DNA of 64,000 nt, taken from Strix aluco (taxonomy: Eukaryota; Chordata; Aves; Strigiformes; Strigidae). Shown piece by piece: positions 44,046 to 56,234 of this stretch (position 1 is the stretch's first letter; each line of letters begins with the position of its first letter). The translations under genes and the position numbers were made by a program. Under the pieces are notes generated by a model. That model did not search any database and was not told the DNA's origin. It worked only from the letters and a program-made list of their open reading frames with translations. The DNA is taken from positions 10,701,144-10,765,143 of the forward strand of contig NC_133946.1 of NCBI RefSeq assembly GCF_031877795.1. The letters run 5' to 3'.

Positions 44046-45498
44046 ATGGCACCCAGAGACCCTTTTGTCACCCTCCCTCCCTCGACCCCCCCGGAAGATA
44101 CCAGGGCCGTGCAGGGGGCTGGATGCTGCAGGCTGGTGTCGGTCACCCCCCTAAAAGGGGAGCTGGGGGTGCTGGGGGTAAGGGCGAGCACCCCCCAGGC
44201 CCCCGTGCCCCGGGGCTGTGGCCGCTGCTGGGCTGCCCGGTGCCTTCTGCTCCCCAGGGCATCCAGATCCTCCTGGGCATCCTCCACCTGGGCTGCGGGG
44301 GGGTCCTCGTCTCCTCCCTCAGCGAGCCCCTGCGGGTGCTGACTGCCAGGTCCTGCTACTTCATCTGGGGAGGATTCCTGGTAAGGGGTTCCCCTGAATC
44401 TCCGCTTGGTTTTTGGGGCAGTACCTGCTTCTTCACACCTTCCTCTTCCTCTTCCAAAAGTTCATCCTCTCCGGTTCCAGTTCCATGGTGGCAGAGAAGA
44501 AACAGGGTGCCTGTGTGGTAAGGGGAGACGTTTCTGCTTGCAGGGGTTTCCTGGGGTGCAGGGGTGCTCGTTCCTGGCACCCCAACTCCTCCAAGTGCCA
44601 AACTGTCCCAGCGCATGGGTGCTTGCTGGGGCTGGGGCTGGTTGTGGCACCCTGCTGCCGGAGGACCCTTGTCCCTGGGGATGTGGATGTGGCACATGGG
44701 TGTATGTGATGGCTGTGGGACTGTCTGCAGAGGGGGAGGGCTTGCTGTGCCTGCCAGACCCCCTCTGAGGGCTGGGGGAAGAGTTTTTTGGGGGGGACAA
44801 CTTTTGGGGGTGGCCTGCTGGCCTGCTGGGGGGGTACGTGGCTGGCTCTGTCCCCACAGGTGAATGGCTGCCTGGTCCTCAACGTCACCAGCCTGCTGGC
44901 CTCCATGGTGGGCATCGTCCTGGTGCTCTGGGACTTCAGTTTCCACCATGAAGCCTTTTTTGGGCCCCGGCTGGAGCTGGTGAGGGGGTGGGGGGGGGGG
45001 GGGTCCCACATCCCAAGAGCCCACGGCAGGGCAGGCTGGGACGCACACAGCAGACGCGATGCTGCTGGGAATCTAAAAGGTGGGGTGACGTGGGGTCCTC
45101 TCTCCTTGCCAGCGCGTGGTGCGGGGGCTCCTGGGTGTCCTGCTCACCTTCATCGCGCCCGAGACCTGCATCACCTTCCTCTGCATCTACTTTGGCTGGA
45201 AAACCAGGTTGGCCACATTCACGCCGGTGAGTGGGTGTGCGGGGAGATTTCTACCCCCTGGGGAACACGGGGGAGAGGGATGGCGGGTTGGAAAAAGGGG
45301 TGACGGGGACGAGACCCCCAAAACCCCTTAGAAGCAGTGGGAGGGAAGGCACCAACCTCGATGCCTTCACTCCCGTGGCGTTTTTTCCCTGGCTAGGCTG
45401 AGGATTCCACCCCGAGCTTTGTGCCTCCGCCGGCGGTGCTGCCACCCCCGCCACCCTACCATGAGGTATTCACGGCTGTGGACAGACGGGCTCCGTAG
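44046..45498 (+). CDS. MS4A family tetraspan protein, copy 2
   Basis: Exons 44046-44177, 44258-44380, 44461-44517, 44860-44979, 45113-45226 and 45397-45498 are all phase 0 and give 215 aa. The N-terminal exon (MAPRDPFVTLPPSTPPEDTR) ends LKGELGVLG, matching the family's KGEPKVLG motif before TM1 (GIQILLGILHLGCGGVLVSS). TM2 spans the junction to FILSGSSSMVAEKK. TM3 is LNVTSLLASMVGIVLVLWDF and TM4 is GLLGVLLTFIAPETCITFLC. The tail is Pro-rich with PPPPPYHEV, a PPxY motif. TM4 carries APETC where many paralogs have LEFC. Confidence 0.87.
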
Positions 45499-45664
45499 CG
45501 GCCCTGCGGAGGGTGGGGGGGGGGCTCTGCCCATCAGTGGCTCCCCCCGGCCTCTCCACGTCGTGGCTTTCCCTGTGTCAGCTGCAGAGATGTGCCACGG
45601 CTGTCCTCAGCCCTGCCCGCGGCAATGGTGTGGCCCTGTGTCCCTCCCTGGGTGTGGCAGCGCT

Positions 45665-45670
45665 AATAAA
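45665..45670 (+). terminator. Poly(A) signal AATAAA of MS4A copy 2
   Basis: A canonical hexamer about 167 bases after the stop codon. Confidence 0.65.
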
Positions 45671-45679
45671 GGCTGAGAG

Positions 45680-46684
45680 CTGGTCCCAGACTGGTCCCAT
45701 GAGCTCCCCACGACTGGGCAGGGGTTAAGGCAGGGGAGATGCTTAAGGAAAGCCAAAAACCACCACACGTTCTCGGTCAGCAGCGACCTCAGGGTCTTTG
45801 TGCCAACCCTGGGCCTAAACAAGTCACTCAGGGTCACGTCCCATTGCTGGTGGCCCCATGTGGGACCGGGATGCTGGTGGCAGGTGTCCCCTCACCCTGG
45901 CTGCCATTGCCACAGCAGGCGGAAGCACCAGTAGGACTTTGGCAGGTCTCGGGGTGACCGCGCGGAGGATGGTGGGAGGGGTGGGGACGGCACCAAGGTC
46001 TGCAGGTAATAAACCCAACCGGCCTCTGCTCCCATGGCGCAGCCACCGCGGCGGGGACAAGGGGCAGTGCGGTGAGTGCCGATACAGGCGGTGGCCGGCA
46101 TGGGGGGAGCTGGGGGGGTGGCTGTGAGCGGGGAGGGGGGGTCCCAATGGCTCTGTCTTGCCCTGGAGGGGTATCTGGCAAAGGTGGGGTTACTGGGGGT
46201 GGTGGCTGCCCCAGCTCTTCTCAAGTTCAAGGGGAGGGGGTTGCCCAGACTCCGGGAAGGGGCTCTCACGTCTCCTCCTCGCATCCCAGGTTGGTGGCGT
46301 GCAGGTTGCCTGCACCCCCCCCAAATGGAAGAGGAAGGGGGAGAAATAGCTAACAGAGGAAGGGGAGGGAAGCGGAGGTCTCACCAAGCCACCCCAATGC
46401 CACCTCTGGGTGCCTTTTCCTCCAGGTCCGGCTGTCGCTGGGTGCCCAGGAGCGACATTCCCCCGGGAGAGAGCTGTGTGCCCGCCGGGGGGGCTGCGAA
46501 CTGCGTCCCATCCTGCTGGGGTCCACAGGCTGCCCGCTCTGTCCCCAGCGTCCTCATCCCCGGTGTCCCCAGCTGCAGTGCCAGCCCCCGGAGGCCCTGC
46601 TGCCTGTCTCCAGCCCCATAGGGAAGCCCCACAGCTGGGTGCTCCAGGTGGCTTTGGCGGGTGCTCTCCAGGGGGACAGGGACG
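45680..46684. other. Spacer between MS4A copies 2 and 3
   Basis: No coding exon firmly recognised. An upstream non-coding or N-terminal exon of copy 3 may lie here, because copy 3's first recognised coding exon is very short. Confidence 0.35.
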
Positions 46685-49084
46685 ATGGCTGAGATCTTGC
46701 TCTGGGTGAAGCCCAAGCTGATGGGGGTGAGCATGACCCTTCTCCCCTCACCAACACCATGGGGGGGGGGGTCTGCGGTGGGTCCGCCCCCACGAGCAGC
46801 TCCGAGCAACCCCCATCCCTCCGCACAGGCCCTCCAGGTCGTCCTCGGCGTGGCTCACCTCGGTTTCGGCGGGGTGGCCGCCAGCATCGCAGGCTCCAGC
46901 TTCACCCCCTGGTCTGTCACCGCCACCACCGCGTACCCCTTCTGGGGTGGCATCTTGGTGCGTGCAGGGGACAGGGCACCCCCAGAGTCGCGGGGCAGGC
47001 GGTGATCTGGTCCCAGGGGAGGAGGAGGAAGAGGATGGGTGCTCTGCAAGTATCTCCAGTGCCTTCATCATCCCAGCTGGGGGGGATTCAGAGCCACCAG
47101 GCTCTCAGGGCAGCTTCTCCCCCCAGTCAATCCCTCTGTGTGCCCACACCAGGCAGTGGGGCCACACCAAGCGTGGGCTGTAGCATGGCGGTCCCCATCC
47201 CTGCGTGGAGGTGGCAGTGGCTACCCCAAGGTGGGTTTTCCCCCACTTGAGCATCTCTTTTTCTTCTTTTCGGGGCAGTTTATCGCTTCAGGATCCCTCT
47301 TGCTGGTGGCGGAGCGTTATCCCAAGCCTTTGTTGGTGAGGATCTTCCCCCTGCCCTCTCTTCCATCCTTCACTCCCTGGGATGTGCGGGCAGAAAGCGG
47401 CAGGTCCCTCTTGCCTCTCCCTGAGCCGTGCTGGTGCGCTTCTCTGCCAGGTTAAGAGCAGCCTGGGGGCAAACGCTTGCAGCGCCGTCACGGCAGGCGT
47501 CGGGGTCATCTTCCTAATAGCGGATCTGAGTGTTGCTGCGATGTACGGGCACCCAGCCTCCCTCTCGGTAAGTGGCTCCCCACGTAGTAACATTAGAAAC
47601 TCCATCTCGCTACGAGCTTTTGCCAGGTTGGTTTTCTGCTAGTTTAGTGAGCTGAGCTGGCTTAAAGGCAAGTGCTGGTGCCGGTGGTGATGGGAGGGAG
47701 GAGAGCGGAGCGTGCTGGACTGGCCAGAAATCACAGAGGGTTGGCGAGAAGGAAGTAGAGAATGGCTCCCCTTTTCATCTTCCTTCAATAATGGGGAGAA
47801 GAGAAATGGCTCACAAAAGGCACACGTATTTCACAGAATCCCAGAATCATCTGGGTTGGAAAAGCCCTTGAAGATCATCCAGTCCAACCATGAACCTCAC
47901 CCTGACCGTTCTCAACTCCACCAGATCCCTCAGCGCTGGGTCAACCCCACTCTTCAACCCCTCCAGGGATGGGGACTCCACCCCTGCCCTGGGCAGCCCA
48001 TTCCAACGCCCAACAACCCCTTCTGCAAAGAAATACTTCCTAAGAGCCAGTCTGACCCTGCCCTGGCGCAGCTTGAGGCCATTCCCTCTTGTCCTGTCGC
48101 TTGTTCCTTGGTTCAAGAGACTCATCCCCCCTCTCTGCACCCTCCTTTCAGGGAGTTGTAGAGGGCCATGAGGTCTCCCCTCAGCCTCCTCTTCTCCAGA
48201 CTAAACCCCCCCAGTTCCCTCAGCTACTTGGAGTTGAGAGCAGGATGTCAGCCCCCGATATGATTTGTTGGTTTTGTGTTTGTTTTTTTTGCTTTGGTGG
48301 GCTGTAGCAGCGCGCCAGCAAGAGATGGCTCCAGGGCTGGGGGGATGCTTGGCAAAGCCCCCACTGCGTCTGGGAGTCAGGAGGGAGAGCTATGGCTGAG
48401 GTGGGGGTCAGCATGGCCAGGGGGGTGGTTCCCCTCGGGATGTGGGGCAAGAACACTGCTCTGCCACTGCACCATCACTGGCTTCCTGGCCAATGCGGAG
48501 CCCATGGTGGCCTGAGGTGGTGCTGGTCGTGCCGGGGCAGCAGTGTGGGGCTGCTGCGAGTGGCTCACAGTGCTCTGTGGGGTTGTGTTGCCTGCAGCCA
48601 GCCAGCACCGGGCTCTCGGGCATGCTGCTCTTCACCAGCTTCCTGGAGCTCGCCATCGCCGCCCTGCTCTGCTGCCGGGGCTACCTGGCTGCCCGCTGCC
48701 CGCCCCAGCCTGTGAGTACTGCCTGGTTGCCCCCTCCTGCACCGGGGGGGGGAGTGACGGGGATGGTCCTGAGCCAGGGTCGGGCAGGGTGGAACTTGGT
48801 GAGAAGCCTCAGCAGAGGCGTCTGCGGTGACGCTGAGATGCTGAAGGCCACACGCGTGTCCCCAAGTGTCCCCCAGCCCCACGTCCTGGCGGGGAGTGAC
48901 AAAGGGGACACACCGGGGCTGTGTGACGACGGGGCTGCCCCTTTCTGCTTCGCAGGTTCCCTTTTCCGTGCCCTACACCATCAGCAACAACCCCTCGGAC
49001 CTGCTGATCGCCCCATCGGCTCCCCCAGCCTACAGCTACGAGGGCTACACTCCTTCATGCCATGGAGGGAGCCTGGCCGGCTAG
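46685..49084 (+). CDS. MS4A family tetraspan protein, copy 3
   Basis: Exons 46685-46726, 46829-46957, 47279-47335, 47451-47567, 48598-48711 and 48956-49084 are all phase 0 and give 195 aa. The short first exon ([14 protein letters not shown]) ends with the KPKLMG version of the pre-TM1 motif. TM1 is [20 protein letters not shown] and TM2 includes [16 protein letters not shown]3 is [19 protein letters not shown] and TM4 is [20 protein letters not shown]. The tail carries [10 protein letters not shown], a PPxY motif. The N-terminus is short for the family, so another upstream coding exon is possible. A CR1 fragment sits in intron 4. Confidence 0.85.
47831..48224 (-). mobile_element. CR1 LINE, 3' fragment (~390 bp), intron of MS4A copy 3
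   Basis: It starts with a doubled terminal word (AGAATCCCAGAATC), the short tandem repeat that ends CR1, and is antisense to the host gene. It is 5'-truncated at about 48224. Confidence 0.9.
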
Positions 49085-52000
49085 CAGCGGAGACAAGATG
49101 CCGGCCATGCCAGCACTGCCACCCCTTTCCCTTCCGTGGACACCGCAGGGAGTTCACACAGAGCCGGGGAAAACCCCACGTTGCATCTCATGGGGTCCTG
49201 GCCTCATCCTGACCACACACGTGTGGGGCTGGGACACCCGGCCAGCCCCTGAGTGTCACATCCCCAGTAAAACAGAGGGTGGATGGAGGACGCAGCTCTG
49301 CCCTGTCCATGGGGTTGGGGTGGGAAGGGGCTCCACACCCCCCCCCAATCCCATGATGGGTTAAATGGGGAGCAGGGGGCTGCGTCGCAGTGGTTTTGGG
49401 GGATTTGTTTGGTGCAGGGCAGGAGAGACCTTTTCAGGGCAGAGTTTCCTTGCCCTACCAAGGAAAGGTAGGAGCGATGCCGCTGTGCCCCAAATGACAC
49501 ACACACACACCCCCCCCTTTCAACGCCCTCCTGCCCAAAAGCCTTGAGGGTGCCTGGGTGGGGGTTTCGTGGAGAACTGGCTCCACGGGCGCCTTGTCCG
49601 AGGGGTTTTCAGCGGCGCGGTCCCTGCTCCAAAATTTTGCCTCCGGTTATGGTTTCCCTCCCCGTTGTGTCTCCTCGGGGCGGCTGAATTCCGCACCACA
49701 GTGATTCCCAGCAGCGCCAGAGCGGCCGCCTCGGTCAGCACCGCGGCCCAAAAAGGGTCAGGACCACCCCAGCAGGCAGCGATGCACTGCCTGTCTCCCT
49801 GCCTGCTTCTGCCTGCTCCTGGCTCCACATTTCCTAAGCTGGGATGGATCCCTCAGTGTTTAACACCCTCAGAGGAGGTTCCCTCCGTTGTTTTTTTGGG
49901 GGCACAAAGCAGGGACAACATAGCCCACGGTCTGGGGATCACAGAGCAGCGTGTTTGTCTGCAGTGAAAATATAAGGGTTGGCATCATCGCCACCCAGGG
50001 AACATGGCACAGATAAAAGCAGCTGGCTTTAAAAAAAAAGAAAAAAACAACTTGAAACCTGTCCCAGAAAAATGTGGCTTTCTCATTCTGGAACCAGTAT
50101 CCTAACAGCCCTGTGAGAACCAGAAACATTTGGAGGCAAAGCAAAATGTTGACTTTTGGTATTTTTATGGGGATATAAAGTTTTTCACAGGAAGCAGCAA
50201 CTTTCTGTGAAAAGCATTTCTCCATTGCAATCTATTTTCTTTGGAAAAAAGCAGGGCTTTTTGGGTTGGAAAAGGACTTTCGGTTCCACCAGGCTCGTAA
50301 ACTTGTCCTGCGCTGGTGGGAGGGGATGCTGAACCGCGCCCCCCCCCCCCCCCCCCCCCCCCCGCCCTTCCCCTGCCCCAAACCTGAGCACCCAGCCAGG
50401 CTTCCCCCATCCGTGCCGTGACATCCTGAGGGACACCGGGGCGTTGGGCCCGAAGCCATCGACGTGGGAGTCCCCAGCTGCCAGCCCAGGTGTGTTTATT
50501 GAAAGCCACGTTTTTGTGGGGCAAACGCCTCGCCCAGCACCAGCGCTCAGCCCGTGCGTGAGCGGCTCCTGGAGATTTAAAAGAAAGGCTAATCAGCAAA
50601 GCAAAGATTTCCAGCTGTCAGGAGAGCAAAACTCGACCTAAAAAAACACAACAACAAAACATTAAAATCCAAGGAACGCGTTGTATATATCAGCAAAGCC
50701 AGAAATTCCTGCAAATAAAGGGCTGGAAGGCTGCACCGACCGGGCTTGCCGCTTCCCCACATCTGCTCAGCCAGACGCTTAAAAGCTTCACCTCCTCTTG
50801 GCATCTGTTTCCAAAATAAATTGTAACATCCTACCTTGGGCTCCTGCCATCCCCAGCTGGACCTGGCTTTATTTAGAAAGGGAAAAGCACTTTCTCCACG
50901 GATACCTCACTCGGAAAGGGGTTTTGCTCAACCACTTCACCAAAGCCAGCTGCTGGGCCGAGGGCAGTCACGGCTGTTTCTGGCTGAAAGGCTGAAACTT
51001 CAGGAATGCTTTAGGAATCTGAAAAGACGGATTTGGGAGGAAATCCACCGTAGCAGGCGGTTTCGGCTGGGAACACGAGCCGTCGCTAATGCTGGAGGAC
51101 ACCCTGCCTCTATAAAGGCTAAAGAGGGGATCCCAGCATTTCCACGGGTGCTAAAGTGTTCCTTACCCCTCGGGTGCCGCCGGGGCTGCAACGAGATCCC
51201 AGCCGGCGCGGGACTCGTTAGCATCAGGGTGTTGAGAGCGGCTCTCCCTCTGCAGAGAGGCAGAAATTACCGGCAGAAATTAAAGGCCAAGAGGCACAGG
51301 GAGTGTGAAGAGGCGCGGTTGAATCTCATCCATCTCCATGTTTTTCCTGGAAAGCCGTGCCGGCAGTTGCAGCCCTTTACAAGGCCAAGTGCTCGCTCCC
51401 CCGCCGTCGGGGCTATGGGATGGGGGAAACGCCAGCGGCACCTTCTCCCCAGCACCCGGTGCTGGCACAGGCAGCTTTTCTCTGCCTGATGTTTTCCACC
51501 CTGGGATGAGAGGATGCAGAAGGGCTACGGTGCCTGGCGACCCCCTTGCCCTCTCCTCCCGCTTGCCTGCCCGGAGACAGCGTGAGCCTGCTCAGGCACC
51601 AGGGTGGAGATGTGAGTCCCTCGAGGCTCCTTGCTGTTGGCTCTTTTCTGAGACCTGCTTTAGGCTGGTTTGGTGGGAGTGTCCCCCCCCACCTCCCAGC
51701 TATGGGCAAATCTGGAGCCAACTCCTGCTGCTATGCCAAAAATCTTCCCATTCCCTGGAGCGTGGGAGCATGGGGAGGGCACAGACCGATGGTGCTCCCT
51801 CATTAGCCAACAGACAAGGAAATGGTCTGGCTGTAAAGACCCAAAATGGGACAGGGGAGAGCTGAGCCTGCACAGCCCCAGCTTGGCTGCTGAGGTTTGC
51901 TGGGCATCCTGCCCCCAGGCTTGTGGCCACCACCCCAGTCAGCCACTGGTCAGTCTCCTGGTTTCCAGCCTGTGGAGAAAACCTTTGGAAAAGTCCCTGG

Positions 52001-53761
52001 AGAAACACAGAGGCTCTGTGGGGACACCAGCTTCCCTCAGGCGTCTCTGCAGACCTAAGAGCCAAGGACGTGGCCGTGCTGCTGTTCCCTCCGGGGAAGA
52101 CACCGAGATGTGGCTGCTCTCCATGACCTACAGCCTGTGCCCGCTTTGGTACCACCCATCCCCTGATTTCCCCGCGATTGGGGGGGGGGATGTGGCTGCT
52201 CACCCCTCACTGGGGATCGCGCCCCACTGCTGGCCCCAGCGCTGGAAGCCTCTGCCGAGCTCTGGAAGCCATATGCCTCCAAACCAGGCGTCTCAGCTCC
52301 CTCTAGGGCCAAAGGAAAGGAAAAAGCACTTCCCAAAATTCCTCCACCTGCTCCTAAAATCCTCAGCTGGAACCAGGCTGTGGAGGGGCCCGGCCCTCCC
52401 CAGCTCTGCGGTGCGAGGGGTGTTGGGGTCCCCAACGCTGGTGATGCCCATGGCCACCAACGCGGTGTGAAGCCAGCCCTAGCTGCTTGTGGCCAAGCTC
52501 AGAGATGTCAGAACCCTGTACTTAAATATTTCTGTTCCACCCAGAAATAGCACGGATAAAGCCTTGGGGCGGTGGGCAGACATTCACAGCCTCCAAGAGA
52601 GGAAAAAGCCCAAGCGGGGTCCTACCCCGCACCCATCAAACGTCCAGGGAAGCTGGGGGGCTCCTCTGGGGGGACCCCAACCCACTTGGCGAGCAGATGG
52701 GGACGGCGGCCACGGAGGAAATAGCTGTTTTCTGGCAGACCTGGAGACCGGTGGCCAGCGAAGGGAGGAAGGGGCCTCCTAGCTTGCCCCTCGGGAGCTC
52801 CTCGCCATGTGCAGTGGCTCCGTTCCCAGGCTGAGCTCTCATTTCCTATCGGAAACAACCGCATCTCCTTTCCCTTCGGCTCCCGCCGGAGCCGTCCGGC
52901 ACCGCACGCCGTGCTGCTGCTCCCCCCTTGCGGGTGGGCTGTCCTCACCGGGGACAGACCCACAGGGTCGAGGCGCTCGTGAAGGAAGGAGAACCCCAAA
53001 GACAATAAAAAAGCAATAAAGGAGCTTCCTTGGGACTTTTAGGGGTTTATAATGTTTGTGCCATGTCCTGTTTCACTCCTTTTTTTTTCCCCTGTGAGGG
53101 AAACTGCCAGGGCTGGCTGTCTTGTAGTGGCCAAATTAATCTTTGAGCACCTCGTTAGGACCCTGCCACGGCAGATAATGATGCCTGAGTAAAGCATCTA
53201 CAACTGAGGATGGAGAAGACTCGCCCAAAACTGGGCAAGGAGGGGTCTCCTCCTGGGACCATCCAACCCCTTCCCCATGTTGCAGTGGAGCCCTTGAAGG
53301 GGTTGCCCCTCCTCGGGTTTGCCAAGCCCCCCTCCCCGCCTCCCTCTCCCTCCACCTCATACACGCAGGAGGGTGCATGCAGGGCTTTTTGCCAGCCTCT
53401 CTCTCCCCTCCATTGGCAAAGCTGCCTCATTGAGCAAGAGGGGCCTGACGAGATTTCCGCGAACAAACTTCCTGCAGGGAGCAAAGGGCAGCGGGATCAC
53501 GTCCCTGCCCGACCACTACCTCCCAGGGAAGATTCAGACAGCGAAGGGACCGCTAACAGCGGCCGTGGGGAGGAGGAGGAGGGCAAACCTAGGCTGAAGG
53601 AGGTACCTGGGCATGGGGCGAGGTGTGGGGTGCAGGATGGGGTGTGGGACATCCTTGGAAGAGGATGTCAGTGCTTCTTGTGCTGCCACATCCAACACAC
53701 TGGTCCTCAGCAGGCCGGGAGCTGGCCCGGTCCTTCAGCTTCCTCACTCTGCCCGCAGACG
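49085..53761. other. Long spacer between MS4A copies 3 and 4
   Basis: No family motif or spliceable coding exon recognised. It holds a variant poly(A) hexamer AGTAAA just after copy 3 (near 49266), an A-run at about 50031-50046, the C25 tract at 50339-50363 and AT-richer unique sequence at 49990-51060. The last few hundred bases should hold the promoter or 5'UTR of copy 4. Confidence 0.4.
50339..50363. repeat. C25 homopolymer
   Basis: An uninterrupted run of 25 C residues. Confidence 0.9.
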
Positions 53762-55691
53762 ATGGCAGCCACCACGGTGACCGACTCCGGGGGTGTGAGG
53801 ATCATCACAGAGGTTATCCCGGCCACAGACCCCCGAGCGGCCCAGCTGACCTCCGGCTCCAGGCCATCCACAGCCACTGGGGCATCGTTTCAAGTCAAAA
53901 TCTTCAGAAGGGCTCAGCCGAAGGCGCTGGGGGTGAGACGCGGCATTTCAGGGGGACGGGGCACCTCAGGGGCAAAGTGGGGACTGAGTATCCCCAGGGA
54001 CTGTCCTGCCAGGGCGTGGTGTGACAGTGGGAGCAGGGTGGAACGTGGCTAACAGCAACGGTGATATCCGTCCTTTGCCGGTGCTGGCAGACAGGCAGAG
54101 CTTTGAGCCAAGAGTGACCAGGGGGGTTCCTCTCCCCCATCCTTCCTCAGACCATTCACATCTTCACCGGGATCATCCATGTCTGCTTTGGGATCATCCT
54201 GACGGCGTCAGAGCACAGGAACCCTTCCCTGCCTGTGGCCAGCGGGATCCTCTTCTGGCTCGGGCTCCTGGTAAGCAGGGACGTGCCTGGCCTTCACCTT
54301 CTCGCCATCCGATGAGGACTGGGGAATCTTGGTGGATTGGGGACCAGATCCCGTCACCAGGGCCTCCTCTTACACCCAAATCTTCCGGCTGTCCCCTCTG
54401 GGGACGGAGGGAGCGTGCATGAAGCCCTGAACACTGATTTGCAGCAGAAGGGGCAGGGGGAATGTGGAATGGGTGTCTTGCTGCTAACACCCTCCTTCCT
54501 CTCTTTTCCGAGCAGCTCCTGGTCTCAGGCTCTCTGCTGGTGGAAAGTGAAAAAAGAGATAACATCTTGCTGGTAAGGGGGTCCCCTGTGGCCAGGCTGG
54601 GAGGGACAAAGTGTCCCCCCATTGCTTTTGCCCCTTCCAGAGGCTGGCAGCACCCCCCTGCAGCCCAGATTCAACCCGCAGGGGCTAGAGCAAGGCACCC
54701 AAGGCCTGTCTCAGCCTTGGGAGGTGCCCAACTCTCTCCCTATCACAATCCTTCACACTTCAGGGCCTCTACAAGACACTTGGGGCCTGGTGAAGTCCTT
54801 CTCCGATGATGGGGACAAAAGGTGTCACAGAGGGTGGCTGCCCTGGGTGGCTTCTCCAGGAATATATTTGTCCTGAGTTGAATAATCCAGCTCGGAGGCC
54901 CCCTGCTCAGACAGCTCAAACAGAAAGTGCCAGGCAGCCTCTCGCCCAGCTCTGTGGCACCTCGCAGGGGGTCTCTGGCAGGGTGGGTGTCATGCTGTCA
55001 CCTGCACAGCTCCTGGCCAGAGCAGAAGGGCCAGAGCTGCTGCTGGCTGACGTGAGGTGACCCTCACAGGTGAAGACCTGCTGCGTCATCAACATGGGGG
55101 TCATCCTGAGCACGCTGGTGGCCACTCTTGTCCACACCACGGCCATCACTCGCAACGTCCCTGACTGCGAGACCAACATGCCGTTCCAGCTGAAACCCGA
55201 GTGGTGCTTCAACCTGGAGACCAAGGTAGAGCCTCATGGTCCTGCTCAGGCAGTGGGTCCGAGCCTCCTGACGCAGCACGGGATAAACTGGGCGATTGCC
55301 CGTGCAGGGGAGAGGGATGAGAGACGCTGCAGGATCCTTCCGCTCTCCTTCTCGCAGATGCTGAGCAACGGGCTGGATTCCATATTCGTCATCTTCAGCC
55401 TCCTGGAGTTCTGCACGGCCGTGGCGGCCCTGGCCTTCGGCTATGACGCCATCAAGCAGCACAAGTACACAAACATGGTGAGGTGGGCCGGGCCCATTGT
55501 GGGGCCCCGTCGCAGCTCAGAGCCCTGGGGAGACCTGGGGCACTGGCTCCGGCGTTTCGGTGGGAGCGGGGCAGCGTTATCCTCCCTCTTCTTTCCTCTG
55601 AGGGGTCACCCCAAGCTGGTGACCCACAGGGGTTTCTCTCTGTGACCCCAAAAGCCGAATTTTCCCCTTTTTCCTCTCCCAGGCGCTGTAG
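53762..55691 (+). CDS. MS4A family tetraspan protein, copy 4 (short C-terminus)
   Basis: Exons 53762-53932, 54151-54270, 54516-54572, 55070-55225, 55358-55477 and 55683-55691 are all phase 0 and give 210 aa. The N-terminus is longer (57 residues, MAATTVTDSGGVRIITEVIP start) and ends QPKALG. TM1 is TIHIFTGIIHVCFGIILTA, TM2 runs ILFWLGLL-LLVSGSLLVES and TM3 is INMGVILSTLVATLVHTTA. A large outer loop has Cys residues (DCETNM and EWCFN). TM4 is SIFVIFSLLEFCTAVAALAF. The final exon codes only Ala-Leu, so the PPxY tail seen in the other copies is missing. Its place next to CCDC86 suggests MS4A10/MS4A15-type members, but this is not proven. Confidence 0.86.
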
Positions 55692-55864
55692 CCATGGCCA
55701 AGCCCGCAGCTGTCCCCTGCTAAGAACCACCACATGCCTCAGCCCCGCTGCCAGAGCTCGGAGGGGCCTCCCTGGTGCCCGATGGTGAAGCTGGCCGGAG
55801 CCTGAGAGGCCTCCACATCCCGGCCCCGGGACGGAGGCCGCTCCCCTCTGTGTGTTTGGCCCCC

Positions 55865-55870
55865 AGTAAA
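55865..55870 (+). terminator. Variant poly(A) signal AGTAAA of MS4A copy 4
   Basis: The only hexamer-like signal between the stop codon at 55691 and the CCDC86 promoter. Confidence 0.45.
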
Positions 55871-56039
55871 GGCCTCTTCACCCAGCCCAGGCCACGCATC
55901 TCTCCGGGGCTCGCTCAGGGGGCGGCGGGGGCCTCACCGGGCCCCCACACCGGGTAGGATGGAGGGGGGAACGGGGACGGTGCAAGGCACCGGACACAAG
56001 CCGCCGCGACGACGGGATGATGAGCACCGCCAAGCGCCT

Positions 56040-56234
56040 GCCCGGCACAAACATGGCGGCCTTCGCTCGGCGCCGTCGGGGAGGCGGGAAGGTGTTGCCC
56101 GACACTAAGATGGCGGTCGGGGGGGGGGGCTCGGCGTCGTCTCGTTTCCTCTTTGAGCATGCGCACGGCCATGCCGGCGTGTCGCGCCTCTGACGTCATC
56201 ACACGGCGCCACCGGGGAAGGGGCCGCGTGGAGA
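56040..56234 (+). promoter_or_regulatory. CCDC86: CCDC86 promoter with YY1, NRF1 and CRE motifs
   Basis: This is a CpG-rich, TATA-less region. It holds two YY1-type words, AACATGGCG (56050-56058) and AAGATGGCG (56107-56115), an NRF1-like GCATGCGCA (56157-56165) and a perfect CRE, TGACGTCA (56191-56198). Binding is inferred. Confidence 0.65.

Noticed and set aside
53210-53760. Open frame before MS4A copy 4 as a possible separate gene
   Set aside because: No known motif, no matching splice sites in frame, and it overlaps the expected promoter or 5'UTR of copy 4.
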